Assembly (NCBI RefSeq): GCF_034059295.1
Contig: NZ_CP139141.1
Span: 1,223,001 to 1,287,000 of the forward strand
Reading direction: 5' to 3'
DNA from: Pseudomonas sp. HR96
GTDB taxonomy: Bacteria > Pseudomonadota > Gammaproteobacteria > Pseudomonadales > Pseudomonadaceae
Length of the DNA stretch: 64,000 nucleotides
In this document: positions 35,677 through 43,344 of the stretch, piece after piece
How the letters are laid out: every line of letters begins with the position of its first letter
How positions within the stretch are numbered: the first letter of the stretch is position 1
The notes under the pieces: generated by a model
Told to the model about the DNA's origin: nothing
What the model saw: the letters and a program-made list of their open reading frames with translations, nothing else
Databases searched by the model: none
Made by a program: the position numbers and the translations under genes

Positions 35677-36928
35677 TTGCTATTCCTGTACTCGTTAACC
35701 CATTTCGTGCTTGCGTGGCTAGGATTACATCACCAAACAACGCTGGCCCTCAAAGCGCCCCCGCTTAGAGCTACCCTTGGCAAAGCCATGCGCAGTCATC
35801 CTGAATTCCGGGTTTCGTGCGCGATGTTCATGATCAATATACTGAGTCTGAACCTTGGCAGACATGGAACCAGTGCTATGGTGTGCGTGATCACGTAGGC
35901 GATGTAGTCTTTGGCCTCTCACAGAGTGACCTTGTGCTCAGACATGATTTTCATTCCATACATGAACGTCTTCCAGTTAGAGACCGCCAGGCGGAGGTGC
36001 CGTTTGACTGCGGCTGCATCGAACCGAGTGCTGAGGTACCTTGACCGCTAATGGCGGACCCTTGACGGTAGTGGAGAGCGTGCTGTTGCATACGACTTGC
36101 ATCGTGGTCGGCGTTGCGAGGGTCGCAAGAGTGCCATCGCAAGATGTGACTAGCACGATATAGCTATGTTCTACATCGTTTCCCTTCAGCGCAGCCGAAT
36201 GACTGTTCTTGCCAAGGCTCAGAACGTCCGACCTTCCTTCAATACGTCAGCCGTTTCCAGCTGGTATCCAATTAACTCGTCAGATCACGATAGGATTCGA
36301 GCACTTTCTAGAGTTGTACCGCCTGGTAGCGGTGAGAAACTTTCGACAAGGGGAGCAAGGTATCTGATTGAACTGATCTTTATGTTTGAGCAGTACCGCT
36401 ATCTGCTGCAAACTTAGGCACTACCAAAAACTGTGCCATGAGTCAGAAACCCGGGTTATGGTATTAGGTACACTGAGTCGCGTTCAAACAGGTTGGTGAT
36501 ACCTGAAGTTTTTGCCCGCTTCAGGGTTTATCTTACTAATCCGCCGCGCATACTCTTTCCACAGGTTAATTAACCTATTTTCGCGCGAACATATTTTTTT
36601 ATTGTTCCAAGACCGGCGCGGTGGGAGCGGAGTGGTCTGACTTGGTATTAAACCATAAGCATCATTATCAAGACGTTGGTTTGGTCGTTGGGGTATAGGC
36701 CAGAAATAATTTGACGATTAGTTATGTGAAAAATTCGTGATAATCGGAGGTATCACGAATTTTTCGGAACAGGGATACATTTCGTATTGATTGAAGTAGT
36801 TTTCTTATTAATACTCAAACGGGCTAAACTGGCTTTTTTCACCCGTTACCCCCGTATTCACAGGGCGTGACGGGCCAACAGTTCGAGCTCCGCACCTCGT
36901 TTTGTCATTTCAAAAAGGAAAAACGCCT
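35677..36928. other. AT-rich gene-poor stretch downstream of tRNA-Ser
   Basis: No gene that I can support. Base composition drops visibly, especially 36420-36850. A short open frame (36166-36417, 83 codons, plus strand) has no family features. Minus-strand pieces in 35730-36140 look coding-like but are broken by stops and may be degraded phage or plasmid genes. Structures: palindrome AGGTTAATTAACCT at 36563-36576 next to TTTCCACA, a CCTGAAG hairpin at 36502-36525, and a strong inverted repeat at 36728-36765. Confidence 0.6.
36728..36765. repeat. 15-bp inverted repeat upstream of the kfrA-like gene
   Basis: GAAAAATTCGTGATA (36728-36742) and its exact complement (36751-36765) flank ATCGGAGG. 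The A/T-rich outer ends resemble a bidirectional terminator, but the position 163 bases before a KfrA-type gene also suits an operator, because KfrA proteins bind inverted repeats upstream of their own gene. Confidence 0.7.
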
Positions 36929-37895
36929 GTGACCTTGATTTCCGGCCCCACTGGCCTGCCCAAGACCCGTGACCTGGTGCGCCACTACCCGGCGCAGCTG
37001 CTCGAAGCGGGTGGCGAGGTGTCAGTGAGCGCGATTCGGACACTGATCCTGGAGGAGCACGGGGTGACCGCGTCGCCGAACGTGGTGGGCGATGAAGTAA
37101 ACCAGTTCTGGGCCCGGACCGGGCCTTTGCTCAGTGCCCGGCTCAAACGACCGGGAATACCGGAGGCGGTGTGCTAGGTGCTGGACAGCGTGTGGGAGGT
37201 GGCGCTGAATGAAGCCACCGCCGCGTATGCGATCGAGCGCTCGCACCACGTGCAAGAAGCGGATCAGGCGAATGCCCGGGCGGCCGTAGCGCTGGAAGAG
37301 GCGGAGCAGGCTAGGGGACGCTTCGCCGACCAGGAGCGGCAGGTCGCCTTGCTGACCGAGCAGGTGCAGCGGCTCAGCGCGCAGCTCGATCGGGCACAGG
37401 CCCAGAACGAAGAGATCCGCGGCGAGCTGCGCAAGGTGATGAACCAGCATCAGCAGCAAGGGCAGCGGCACGCCATTGAGCTGGAGCCTGCAGACGACGC
37501 ATCAGGCCGAGCAGGCGCGCTTTGCGCAGACGCATGCGGCCGAGCTCGCTCGGCTTCAAGCGGTGCACCAGGAGGAGAATAGCGCGCTGCGCGCCGAGGT
37601 CAGTCGCCAGGCGGACATCTTCGAGAGCACCACCAATCACCTGATGATGGAGACCAGCCGGGTGCGCGATGCCGCCAAGCTGGAAACCGAACGACTGACT
37701 CGGGAACTGACGCACAGTCGCGACCTGGTCGACCAGCTGCGCGTGCAGCGCTCGGATGCCAAGGAGGAAAGCGCCGGGCTACGGGTGCAGGTCGAGAGCG
37801 CGGCCATGCAGCTACGCCAATTGCAAAATGCGCATGACTGGCTGGAGGCGCAGGAGGCGCCGGCCAAGGATCAAAAGGAGGAGGGCAGGGCGTAG
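36929..37895 (+). pseudogene. KfrA-like plasmid DNA-binding protein, broken by an amber codon and a frameshift
   Basis: The start GTG 36929 has AAAAAGGA upstream. The first 82 codons encode the KfrA N-terminal DNA-binding domain (TLISGPTGLPKTRDLVRHYP, VSVSAIRTLILEEHGVTASPN). The frame hits TAG at 37175-37177 and resumes in the same frame (VLDSVWEVALNEATAAYA) into a long coiled coil. Near 37470-37500 it shifts to the +1 frame (HQAEQARFAQTHAAELARLQ) and runs to 37895. The domain order (winged helix, alanine-rich coiled coil) is that of KfrA, which organises plasmid nucleoids. Two lesions mean a remnant of a plasmid or integrative element. Confidence 0.8.
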
Positions 37896-38256
37896 GAGGG
37901 CTTTTCGACAGCGCTCGGCTGTTGCATGATCGCGCTATCCCCCTCTGCACTAGGCGATCGCACCACAACGCAGGTCAATTGGCACAAAATCTTCGTTGCA
38001 TAACTGACATAACTCGAAACACGGTCGCGCTTGCCGGCATATTCGAAATGGGCCAAGTTCATCTGGCTCATGAGCGGCTCGGATCAGGTGGTCAGGCGTA
38101 TTCACCAAATTTGAGAGCTTGTTGGGAGAATCTTTCAGTGCTGGAGAAAAACTCTTTGTGCTGATCGAACTAAATTTAACGCTCGACATTCTCCGATTCT
38201 CTCGCCAGGCTGGGTTGTGAGATGGATCCAAGAACCTAAGACATGGATATCAAGGT
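37896..38256. other. gene-poor spacer with a possible coding scrap
   Basis: No full gene. A stretch at about 38100-38220 reads FTKFESLLGESFSAGEKLF and continues VLIELNLTLDILRFSRQAGL up to a stop, which looks like the C-terminus of a protein. Its upstream part seems to continue in another frame, so this may be the end of a decayed gene of unknown family. Confidence 0.35.
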
Positions 38257-39267
38257 ATGAGTAAGATCATAAAAGTAATCAGCGACTTTGATCGACTGCC
38301 TTTAAGCTGCATAACAGAGCTGAACACTGCTGCCAATGCTTCGTTTTTCTACGATGTCCGGTTTCTCAGGGCTGCTCATCATTACCCGCTGCTGCCCATA
38401 CTCAAAGCATATTATATTCTTGCTTATCAGCACTCCACGCTGGTGGGTTTCACAGTTGTCTATTCGCAAAGTTCTCCAGACCCCTTTGGCTCCTTGTCCC
38501 GTGCTACCAATCTTAACTTCAACGATGATCTCGTCTGCCTGGGCCATATAATGCACAGTTATGATAGTGAGATAATTGCATCGACGGAACAGGCCGATGT
38601 CGTTCGGGGCGACATATTAAAGTCTATAAAAGCGCTGGGTACCCGGTTAGGTGCCAAGTACGTTGGTTTGATCAATATAGCCAATAATGAACTGGTGTCG
38701 GTAGGTGTTTCAGAAGGCTATCAGGCAAGTTTCATGTGGAGTCGTTACTTCATGGACATCGCCTGTGTAGACACGGTGCAAGACTACATCGCTGGGCTTC
38801 CCGCCGACGGCCGTCGGGAAATGAATCGTCAGCAACGAAAATTCCAGAACAGCCATCATCGAGCGCAGGTCCAGTCGTTGCCGGTGACCGACCTGGCGCA
38901 GATAGCCGAACTGGTCTGCGCCACCAGCGCCCGGCATGGCACCCCGGATTATTACCCGCCGTCGGTTTTCAAAACGTTTGTTGAAACCTGCGCCGACCTG
39001 ATTCGCATCATCAGTGTGGAAGAGCATGATCAGATACTGGGGGTCATGGTCTGCTTTGTCCATGGTATGACCTTACATATATGGGCGGCTGGTATGTCGT
39101 ATGACAAGACAGACTTCAGTCCTTATAGCGTGTGTATGCTGGAAGCATTCCGTTACGCCAAACAGGAAGGATTGACCAGCATCGAAATTGGCAGAACTAA
39201 CCACAAAATAAAAACCCGCATGGGGTTTAAAGCAAAAGAGCTGTTTTCCCTTATTGCTTCTGCCTGA
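38257..39267 (+). CDS. GNAT/FemAB-like acyltransferase
   Basis: A 336-residue protein with AAGG before its ATG. The layout suggests two GNAT-like halves. GRREMNRQQRKFQ (about residue 190) resembles the Arg-rich start of the second domain in FemAB/peptidoglycan-biosynthesis-like acyltransferases, and IEIGRTNHKIKTRMGFKAKELFSL at the end is typical of that group. The substrate is unknown. Its codon use is more AT-rich than that of core genes. With the next three genes it forms a same-strand group that may build a small amino-acid-like or phosphonate product. Confidence 0.7.
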   Translation: MSKIIKVISDFDRLPLSCITELNTAANASFFYDVRFLRAAHHYPLLPILKAYYILAYQHSTLVGFTVVYSQSSPDPFGSLSRATNLNFNDDLVCLGHIMHSYDSEIIASTEQADVVRGDILKSIKALGTRLGAKYVGLINIANNELVSVGVSEGYQASFMWSRYFMDIACVDTVQDYIAGLPADGRREMNRQQRKFQNSHHRAQVQSLPVTDLAQIAELVCATSARHGTPDYYPPSVFKTFVETCADLIRIISVEEHDQILGVMVCFVHGMTLHIWAAGMSYDKTDFSPYSVCMLEAFRYAKQEGLTSIEIGRTNHKIKTRMGFKAKELFSLIASA

Positions 39268-39328
39268 AACTGTTTGTTCGATTAGCAGCGTCGGGCGGCA
39301 AATAACTTGTATAAGTCGAGAATGTCTT

Positions 39329-40159
39329 GTGAGTAAATACGAGCAATATAATACAACATCTATCAATTACGATAAGACGCGAACTGCTGTCGGCATCGAA
39401 GTTATTTTAGGTTATCTGACCAAACTAAACAGGCCTGCCCATCTAATAACGGTACTAGATGCCGGCTGTGGTACCGGAAACTATGCGCTGGAGTTGGCGC
39501 GCGTAGGTATTAATGTTGTCTGTGCTGACTACAGTGAAAATATGTTAGCCCAGTGCAGGAAAAAAATAGAAAGTAATGGCCTGAGTAATACCGTGTGGAA
39601 ACAATGTGATCTTTCGCTGTATTCCAGTGAGGGCCAAGTGTATGACGCAGTAATGTGTAATCAGTCTCTTCATCATCTGGACCCCGCGGATGATTTTAAA
39701 TCGATGAAGCACTTTCTAAGTGAGGCGGCAAAATCTCTGAAAGACGATGGTGTCATCCTGATCAACACCATCACCCATAACCAGCTGGAAGACGGTGTCT
39801 GGTGGGGCAAGTTGATTGAAACAGCGGTCCATCGCATGAAGCCGCGATTTATTGAATATGAGCCACTGCAAGCGTTCTTGCGCACTATCGGTTTCCAGAT
39901 TACAGATCGCGTGATCAATATCGACAGCATTATCCAGAAAACCGGTTACTTTGATCCCCACTCCTTGGCCTCACTGGAGTTTCGCCAGGGCGATTCACAC
40001 TTTGCCTTGCTCGATGAAAAAGAACTGGGTGACGTTTTGAAGTGTGTCGAGCAGATGGTCGAGAAAGGGACCATTCAGAATTACATCGTCGCGCGGGATC
40101 GACTGCGACAACAGATCGGTCAATTCACGTACTACGTGATCAAAAAGATCGAGGAGTAA
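39329..40159 (+). CDS. class I SAM-dependent methyltransferase
   Basis: A 276-residue protein if it starts at GTG 39329 (VSKYEQYNTTSINYDKTR). An upstream TTG at 39254 would overlap the previous gene. Motif I is VLDAGCGTGNYALEL (about residue 40), followed by VCADYSENMLAQCRKK, and DAVMCNQSLHHL is motif IV. The substrate is unknown. It is AT-rich like its neighbours and lies 7 bases before the SDR gene. Confidence 0.85.
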   Translation: MSKYEQYNTTSINYDKTRTAVGIEVILGYLTKLNRPAHLITVLDAGCGTGNYALELARVGINVVCADYSENMLAQCRKKIESNGLSNTVWKQCDLSLYSSEGQVYDAVMCNQSLHHLDPADDFKSMKHFLSEAAKSLKDDGVILINTITHNQLEDGVWWGKLIETAVHRMKPRFIEYEPLQAFLRTIGFQITDRVINIDSIIQKTGYFDPHSLASLEFRQGDSHFALLDEKELGDVLKCVEQMVEKGTIQNYIVARDRLRQQIGQFTYYVIKKIEE

Positions 40160-40166
40160 GCTAATC

Positions 40167-40913
40167 ATGTCCAAAGTCATGCTGATTACTGGAGGCAGTC
40201 GCGGGATTGGCGCAGCAACTGCATTACAGGCAGTGGCGCAGGGGTACGCAGTGTGTATCAACTACCTGCGCGACGCCCGAGCCGCTCAGTTACTGTGCCA
40301 GGAACTTGAAGCTCGCGGTGGCAGAGCCATTGCCGTACAGGCCGACGTCAGTGTCGAGCGCGACGTCGAACGGTTGTTTCAGGAAGTCGACGAGCGATTG
40401 GGCCGGCTCACGGTGCTGGTCAACAGTGCAGGCACCGTAGGCCAGGCGAGTCGGCTGGAAAGCATGGACTGGCACCGGATCAGGCAGGTGTTTGCCACCA
40501 ATGTGTTCGGGACGGTGATGTGTTGTAAACACGCGATTTTGCGTATGTCAAATAAACACGGCGGTACGGGTGGCGCCATCGTCAACGTTTCGTCGGCAGC
40601 CTCCCGCCTTGGATCGGCGTGCGAGTATGTGGACTATGCAGCCTCCAAGGGCGCAGTGGACAGCCTGACCATCGGTTTGGCTAAGGAGGTAGCGCCGGAT
40701 GGCATCCGAGTCAACGCGGTAAGACCTGGCTTCATTCGCACCGATTTTCACGCTTTGAGCGGTGATTCGGACCGGGTCGAGAAATTTAAGTCCCGCTTGC
40801 CTATGGGGCGTGGCGGCGAACCAGAAGAAGTGGCAGCTGCTGTTTTGTGGTTGCTTTGCGAACAGTCTTCTTACGTGACCGGCAGCTTTATCGATCTGGC
40901 GGGAGGGCTATAA
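40167..40913 (+). CDS. short-chain dehydrogenase/reductase (SDR)
   Basis: A 248-residue classical SDR. TGGSRGIG (about residues 8-15) binds NAD(P)H, NSAG is the structural motif, and the Ser-Tyr-Lys triad appears as NVSSAAS and YAASK. It resembles FabG-type 3-oxoacyl reductases but its position in this cluster suggests a special substrate. It lies 75 bases before the PEP-mutase gene. Confidence 0.88.
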   Translation: MSKVMLITGGSRGIGAATALQAVAQGYAVCINYLRDARAAQLLCQELEARGGRAIAVQADVSVERDVERLFQEVDERLGRLTVLVNSAGTVGQASRLESMDWHRIRQVFATNVFGTVMCCKHAILRMSNKHGGTGGAIVNVSSAASRLGSACEYVDYAASKGAVDSLTIGLAKEVAPDGIRVNAVRPGFIRTDFHALSGDSDRVEKFKSRLPMGRGGEPEEVAAAVLWLLCEQSSYVTGSFIDLAGGL

Positions 40914-40988
40914 TCGACCCGCCGTGGCAATGCCTTGAAAGTGCCAAAACTCCGTACTTATGGAATGCCCCTTTAAAGGAATACAATA

Positions 40989-41803
40989 ATGAAAAAGACA
41001 ACCACGTTAAAGTCATTGATTCAGGACAAAAATACAAGTTTCCTCATGGAAGCCCACAACGCTCTAAGCGCTAGGATTGCGCAAGAGAGCGGCTTCAAAG
41101 GGCTCTGGGCTTCGGGTCTATCGATTTCCGCTTCTCTAGGATTGTGCGATCGCAATGAAGCGTCTTGGACGCAGATTCTCGATATTGTCGAGTTCATGAG
41201 CGATCACACATCGGTGCCCATTCTAGTCGACGGTGATACCGGTTTTGGCAACTTCAACAACGTTTGGCGCCTGACAAAAAAACTCTGCCAGCGCGGCATC
41301 GCCGGTGTTTGCCTTGAAGACAAACTCTTTCCCAAGGTCAATTAGTTTATCTCCGGCGGTAATGATCTGGCCAACGCCAACGAGTTCTGCGGGAAATTGC
41401 GCGCCGCTAAAGACAGTCAGTTGGACGAGGACTTCATGGTCGTCGCCCGCGTAGAAGCACTGATCAGCGGGTTAGGTATGGATGAAGCGCTTGAGAGGGC
41501 ACACAAGTATCACCGTGCCGGTGCCGACGCCATTCTGATTCACTCAAAGCGCAGGGACGCCAGCGAAGTCCTTGAGTTCACAGAGCTGTGGAAAGATCAA
41601 TGCCCGGTCATCATCGTACCGACAAAGTATTCGAGTGTGGAAACCAATCTTTATAAAGAGGCTGGCATCAGCACGGTCATCTGGGCCTACCACAGCTTGC
41701 GCGCTTCCATCCATGCCATGAAGCGTATTACGCAACAGATCCAGAAAAACGAGAACGTTTCGTTCATCGAAAAAGACATCGCAACCCTTGAAGAGATTTT
41801 TCT
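40989..41803 (+). pseudogene. phosphoenolpyruvate mutase, interrupted by an amber codon and truncated at the 3' end
   Basis: The start [15 protein letters not shown] has AAAGGA upstream. [33 protein letters not shown] and [12 protein letters not shown] match PEP mutase, which makes phosphonopyruvate, the first step of nearly all phosphonate pathways. The diagnostic EDKX5NS signature is present as EDKLFPKVN followed by TAG (41343-41345) where Ser should be, then FISGGNDLANANEFCGKLRAAKD continues in frame. Homology ends at EEIF near 41795, where IS66 sequence begins. Ordinary translation would give only 118 residues. It is judged a pseudogene. Confidence 0.82.
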
Positions 41804-41884
41804 GGATAGTGTTGCGCCAGGTTGCAGGCATTCCTGGACAACTTGGGCCTTGAAGGTTTTCGGGTAAGAGCTTCGTTGGCGCAT
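41804..41884 (-). mobile_element. IS66-family remnant: first 27 codons of TnpA (OrfA)
   Basis: Read on the minus strand from 41884, 27 codons give MRQRSSYPKTFKAQVVQECL then QPGATLS, the characteristic N-terminus of IS66 OrfA, and the match stops where the PEP-mutase frame begins. A 11-bp plus 6-bp inverted repeat (41898-41908 with 41937-41947, GTCCGC inside) lies in the element's upstream side, which may extend to about 42040. Only a scrap of the element remains. Confidence 0.75.
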
Positions 41885-42056
41885 GGAAATCCTGACGTTA
41901 AGGGCGATCGCGTCCGCTAAAAAATACGCGGACACCATCGCCCTTAATACTGGAGTTCGGAAGGTGTGTTCGCGGAACTCTTACCATCGAACGCCTCTAT
42001 GTGGCGATCATTTTCGCCTAAAGCTGTCCGGAGTTAGTAGACCACTACAACTCGGC

Positions 42057-42518
42057 TCAACGAGCGGCTTTCCAATAGCGTTGCATTTCGAGGAACAGAA
42101 AGGAGGCTGTCCAGGTAATGAGCATCAGGCCCGTCAGCGCTTCAAGACCGGTCAGAAACTTGAGCGGGCCTACCGGCTGTATGTCGCCAAACCCAATGGT
42201 GGTGAAGGTGGTGAACGAGAAATACACACAGTCCAGCAAGCTGCCGTCGAAATGCCCCTGCAGGCTGCCCCAGTTCGTGTAGGCGATGATCAGCCAGTAG
42301 GCAAGGGCGAAGCACCAGACCTCCAGGGCATGGGCAACCATCGCGCCGAAAACGCCGATGACCAGCCTGAACCGCACCCAGTGCTTGAGGCGCGGCAACA
42401 GTAGATTCAAGCGCAACAGGCATTCGTAATGCAGAACCACCGTGCACATGACCACCAGGACATTGACCGCAGTGACTCCCAGCATCTGCACCTCGCTGAC
42501 ACGCCTTGGCCCATCCAT
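42057..42518 (-). CDS. two-TM potassium channel family protein
   Basis: A 153-residue protein with about four apolar segments. The pore helix and selectivity filter FSFTTFTTIGFGDIQPVG (TTIGFGD) are followed by a final span (LTGLMLITWTASFLFL). This is the Ion_trans_2 type. There is no C-terminal RCK domain. The start could also be Met12 (42485). It is on the opposite strand to the flanking decayed genes and appears intact. Confidence 0.88.
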   Translation of the reverse strand: MDGPRRVSEVQMLGVTAVNVLVVMCTVVLHYECLLRLNLLLPRLKHWVRFRLVIGVFGAMVAHALEVWCFALAYWLIIAYTNWGSLQGHFDGSLLDCVYFSFTTFTTIGFGDIQPVGPLKFLTGLEALTGLMLITWTASFLFLEMQRYWKAAR

Positions 42519-42633
42519 GGATTGAACGAGAGGTACTCATCATTCAGGATTCAAAGACAGCCTTCTTGATCTGCGTTAGATAAACGCCAGCATGAGCGCT
42601 CACAGTGGCGGTTCTCTGACAGAGGCAGTCCTG

Positions 42634-43344
42634 ATGAAGATGTTAAAAGTAGCCTCAAGTGCTGCGGCCCGTGCGAGTTTTCTGACTTCACGGCACATTG
42701 TCGATTTCGAGCAGACCGACTTCACGGATATCGCCGCAGCTGTCTTGACGGCAGAAGACGTGCGCAATGGTCTGGTGGCGCGGATCAGCCTGTCAGGATT
42801 CGACATCCCGATTTTCTTCGCGGTGGCAGCTGCCGACAGACTGACCGCAGACACCCTCCCGGATATCGACGCCGTGCTGATGCAGATCACTGGCGTGTTC
42901 GATCTCAACAGCGACACGGCGGAGTTCTACGGAGACAAGCTGGAAACGGCGGCCCACCTTTATGAGCTGAACCTGCTGCCCCCCTTTTTCGGGGCTCTCA
43001 AACAGTACGAGCAGTGGGGCAACTCGACCTTTGCCTGTCCCGGTCACCAAGGTGGTCAGTTCTTTCGCAAACACCCCACCGGCCGTCAGTTCTTCGAGTT
43101 CTTTGGTGAAACGCTGTTCCGTGCCGACCGCTGCAATGCAGACGTGGAGATGGGTGACCTGTTGATTCACGAAGGCCCGCCACTGCTGGCCCAGCAGCAT
43201 GCTGCGCAGGTTTTCAATGCCGACAAGACTTACTTCGTACTCAACGGCACCTCAGCGTCGAACAAGGTGGTGACCACGGCGCTCCTCGCGCCGGGTGATG
43301 TCGTACTGTTTGATCGCAACAATCACAAGTCGGTGCACCAGGGC
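42634..43344 (+). pseudogene. ornithine/lysine/arginine decarboxylase, 5' fragment only
   Basis: The start at ATG 42634 (MKMLKVASSAAARASFLTS). About 237 codons remain: an N-terminal wing domain and the beginning of the fold-type I PLP domain (STFACPGHQGGQFFRKHP, NADKTYFVLNGTSASNKVV, FDRNNHKSVHQG). The PLP lysine and all later parts are missing. At 43345 the sequence changes abruptly to the exact end of a TonB receptor gene on the other strand. A chimeric open frame continues to 44547 only because the antisense of that gene is open. Confidence 0.85.

Noticed and set aside
35527..35898. 123-codon ORF across tRNA-Ser
   Set aside because: It reads through a tRNA and its terminator; not a plausible gene.
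36166..36417. 83-codon ORF in the AT-rich stretch
   Set aside because: No ribosome site, family or conservation signal visible; kept only as a remark.
37950..38231. 93-codon minus-strand ORF before the GNAT gene
   Set aside because: No recognisable features and overlaps a better coding-like scrap on the plus strand.
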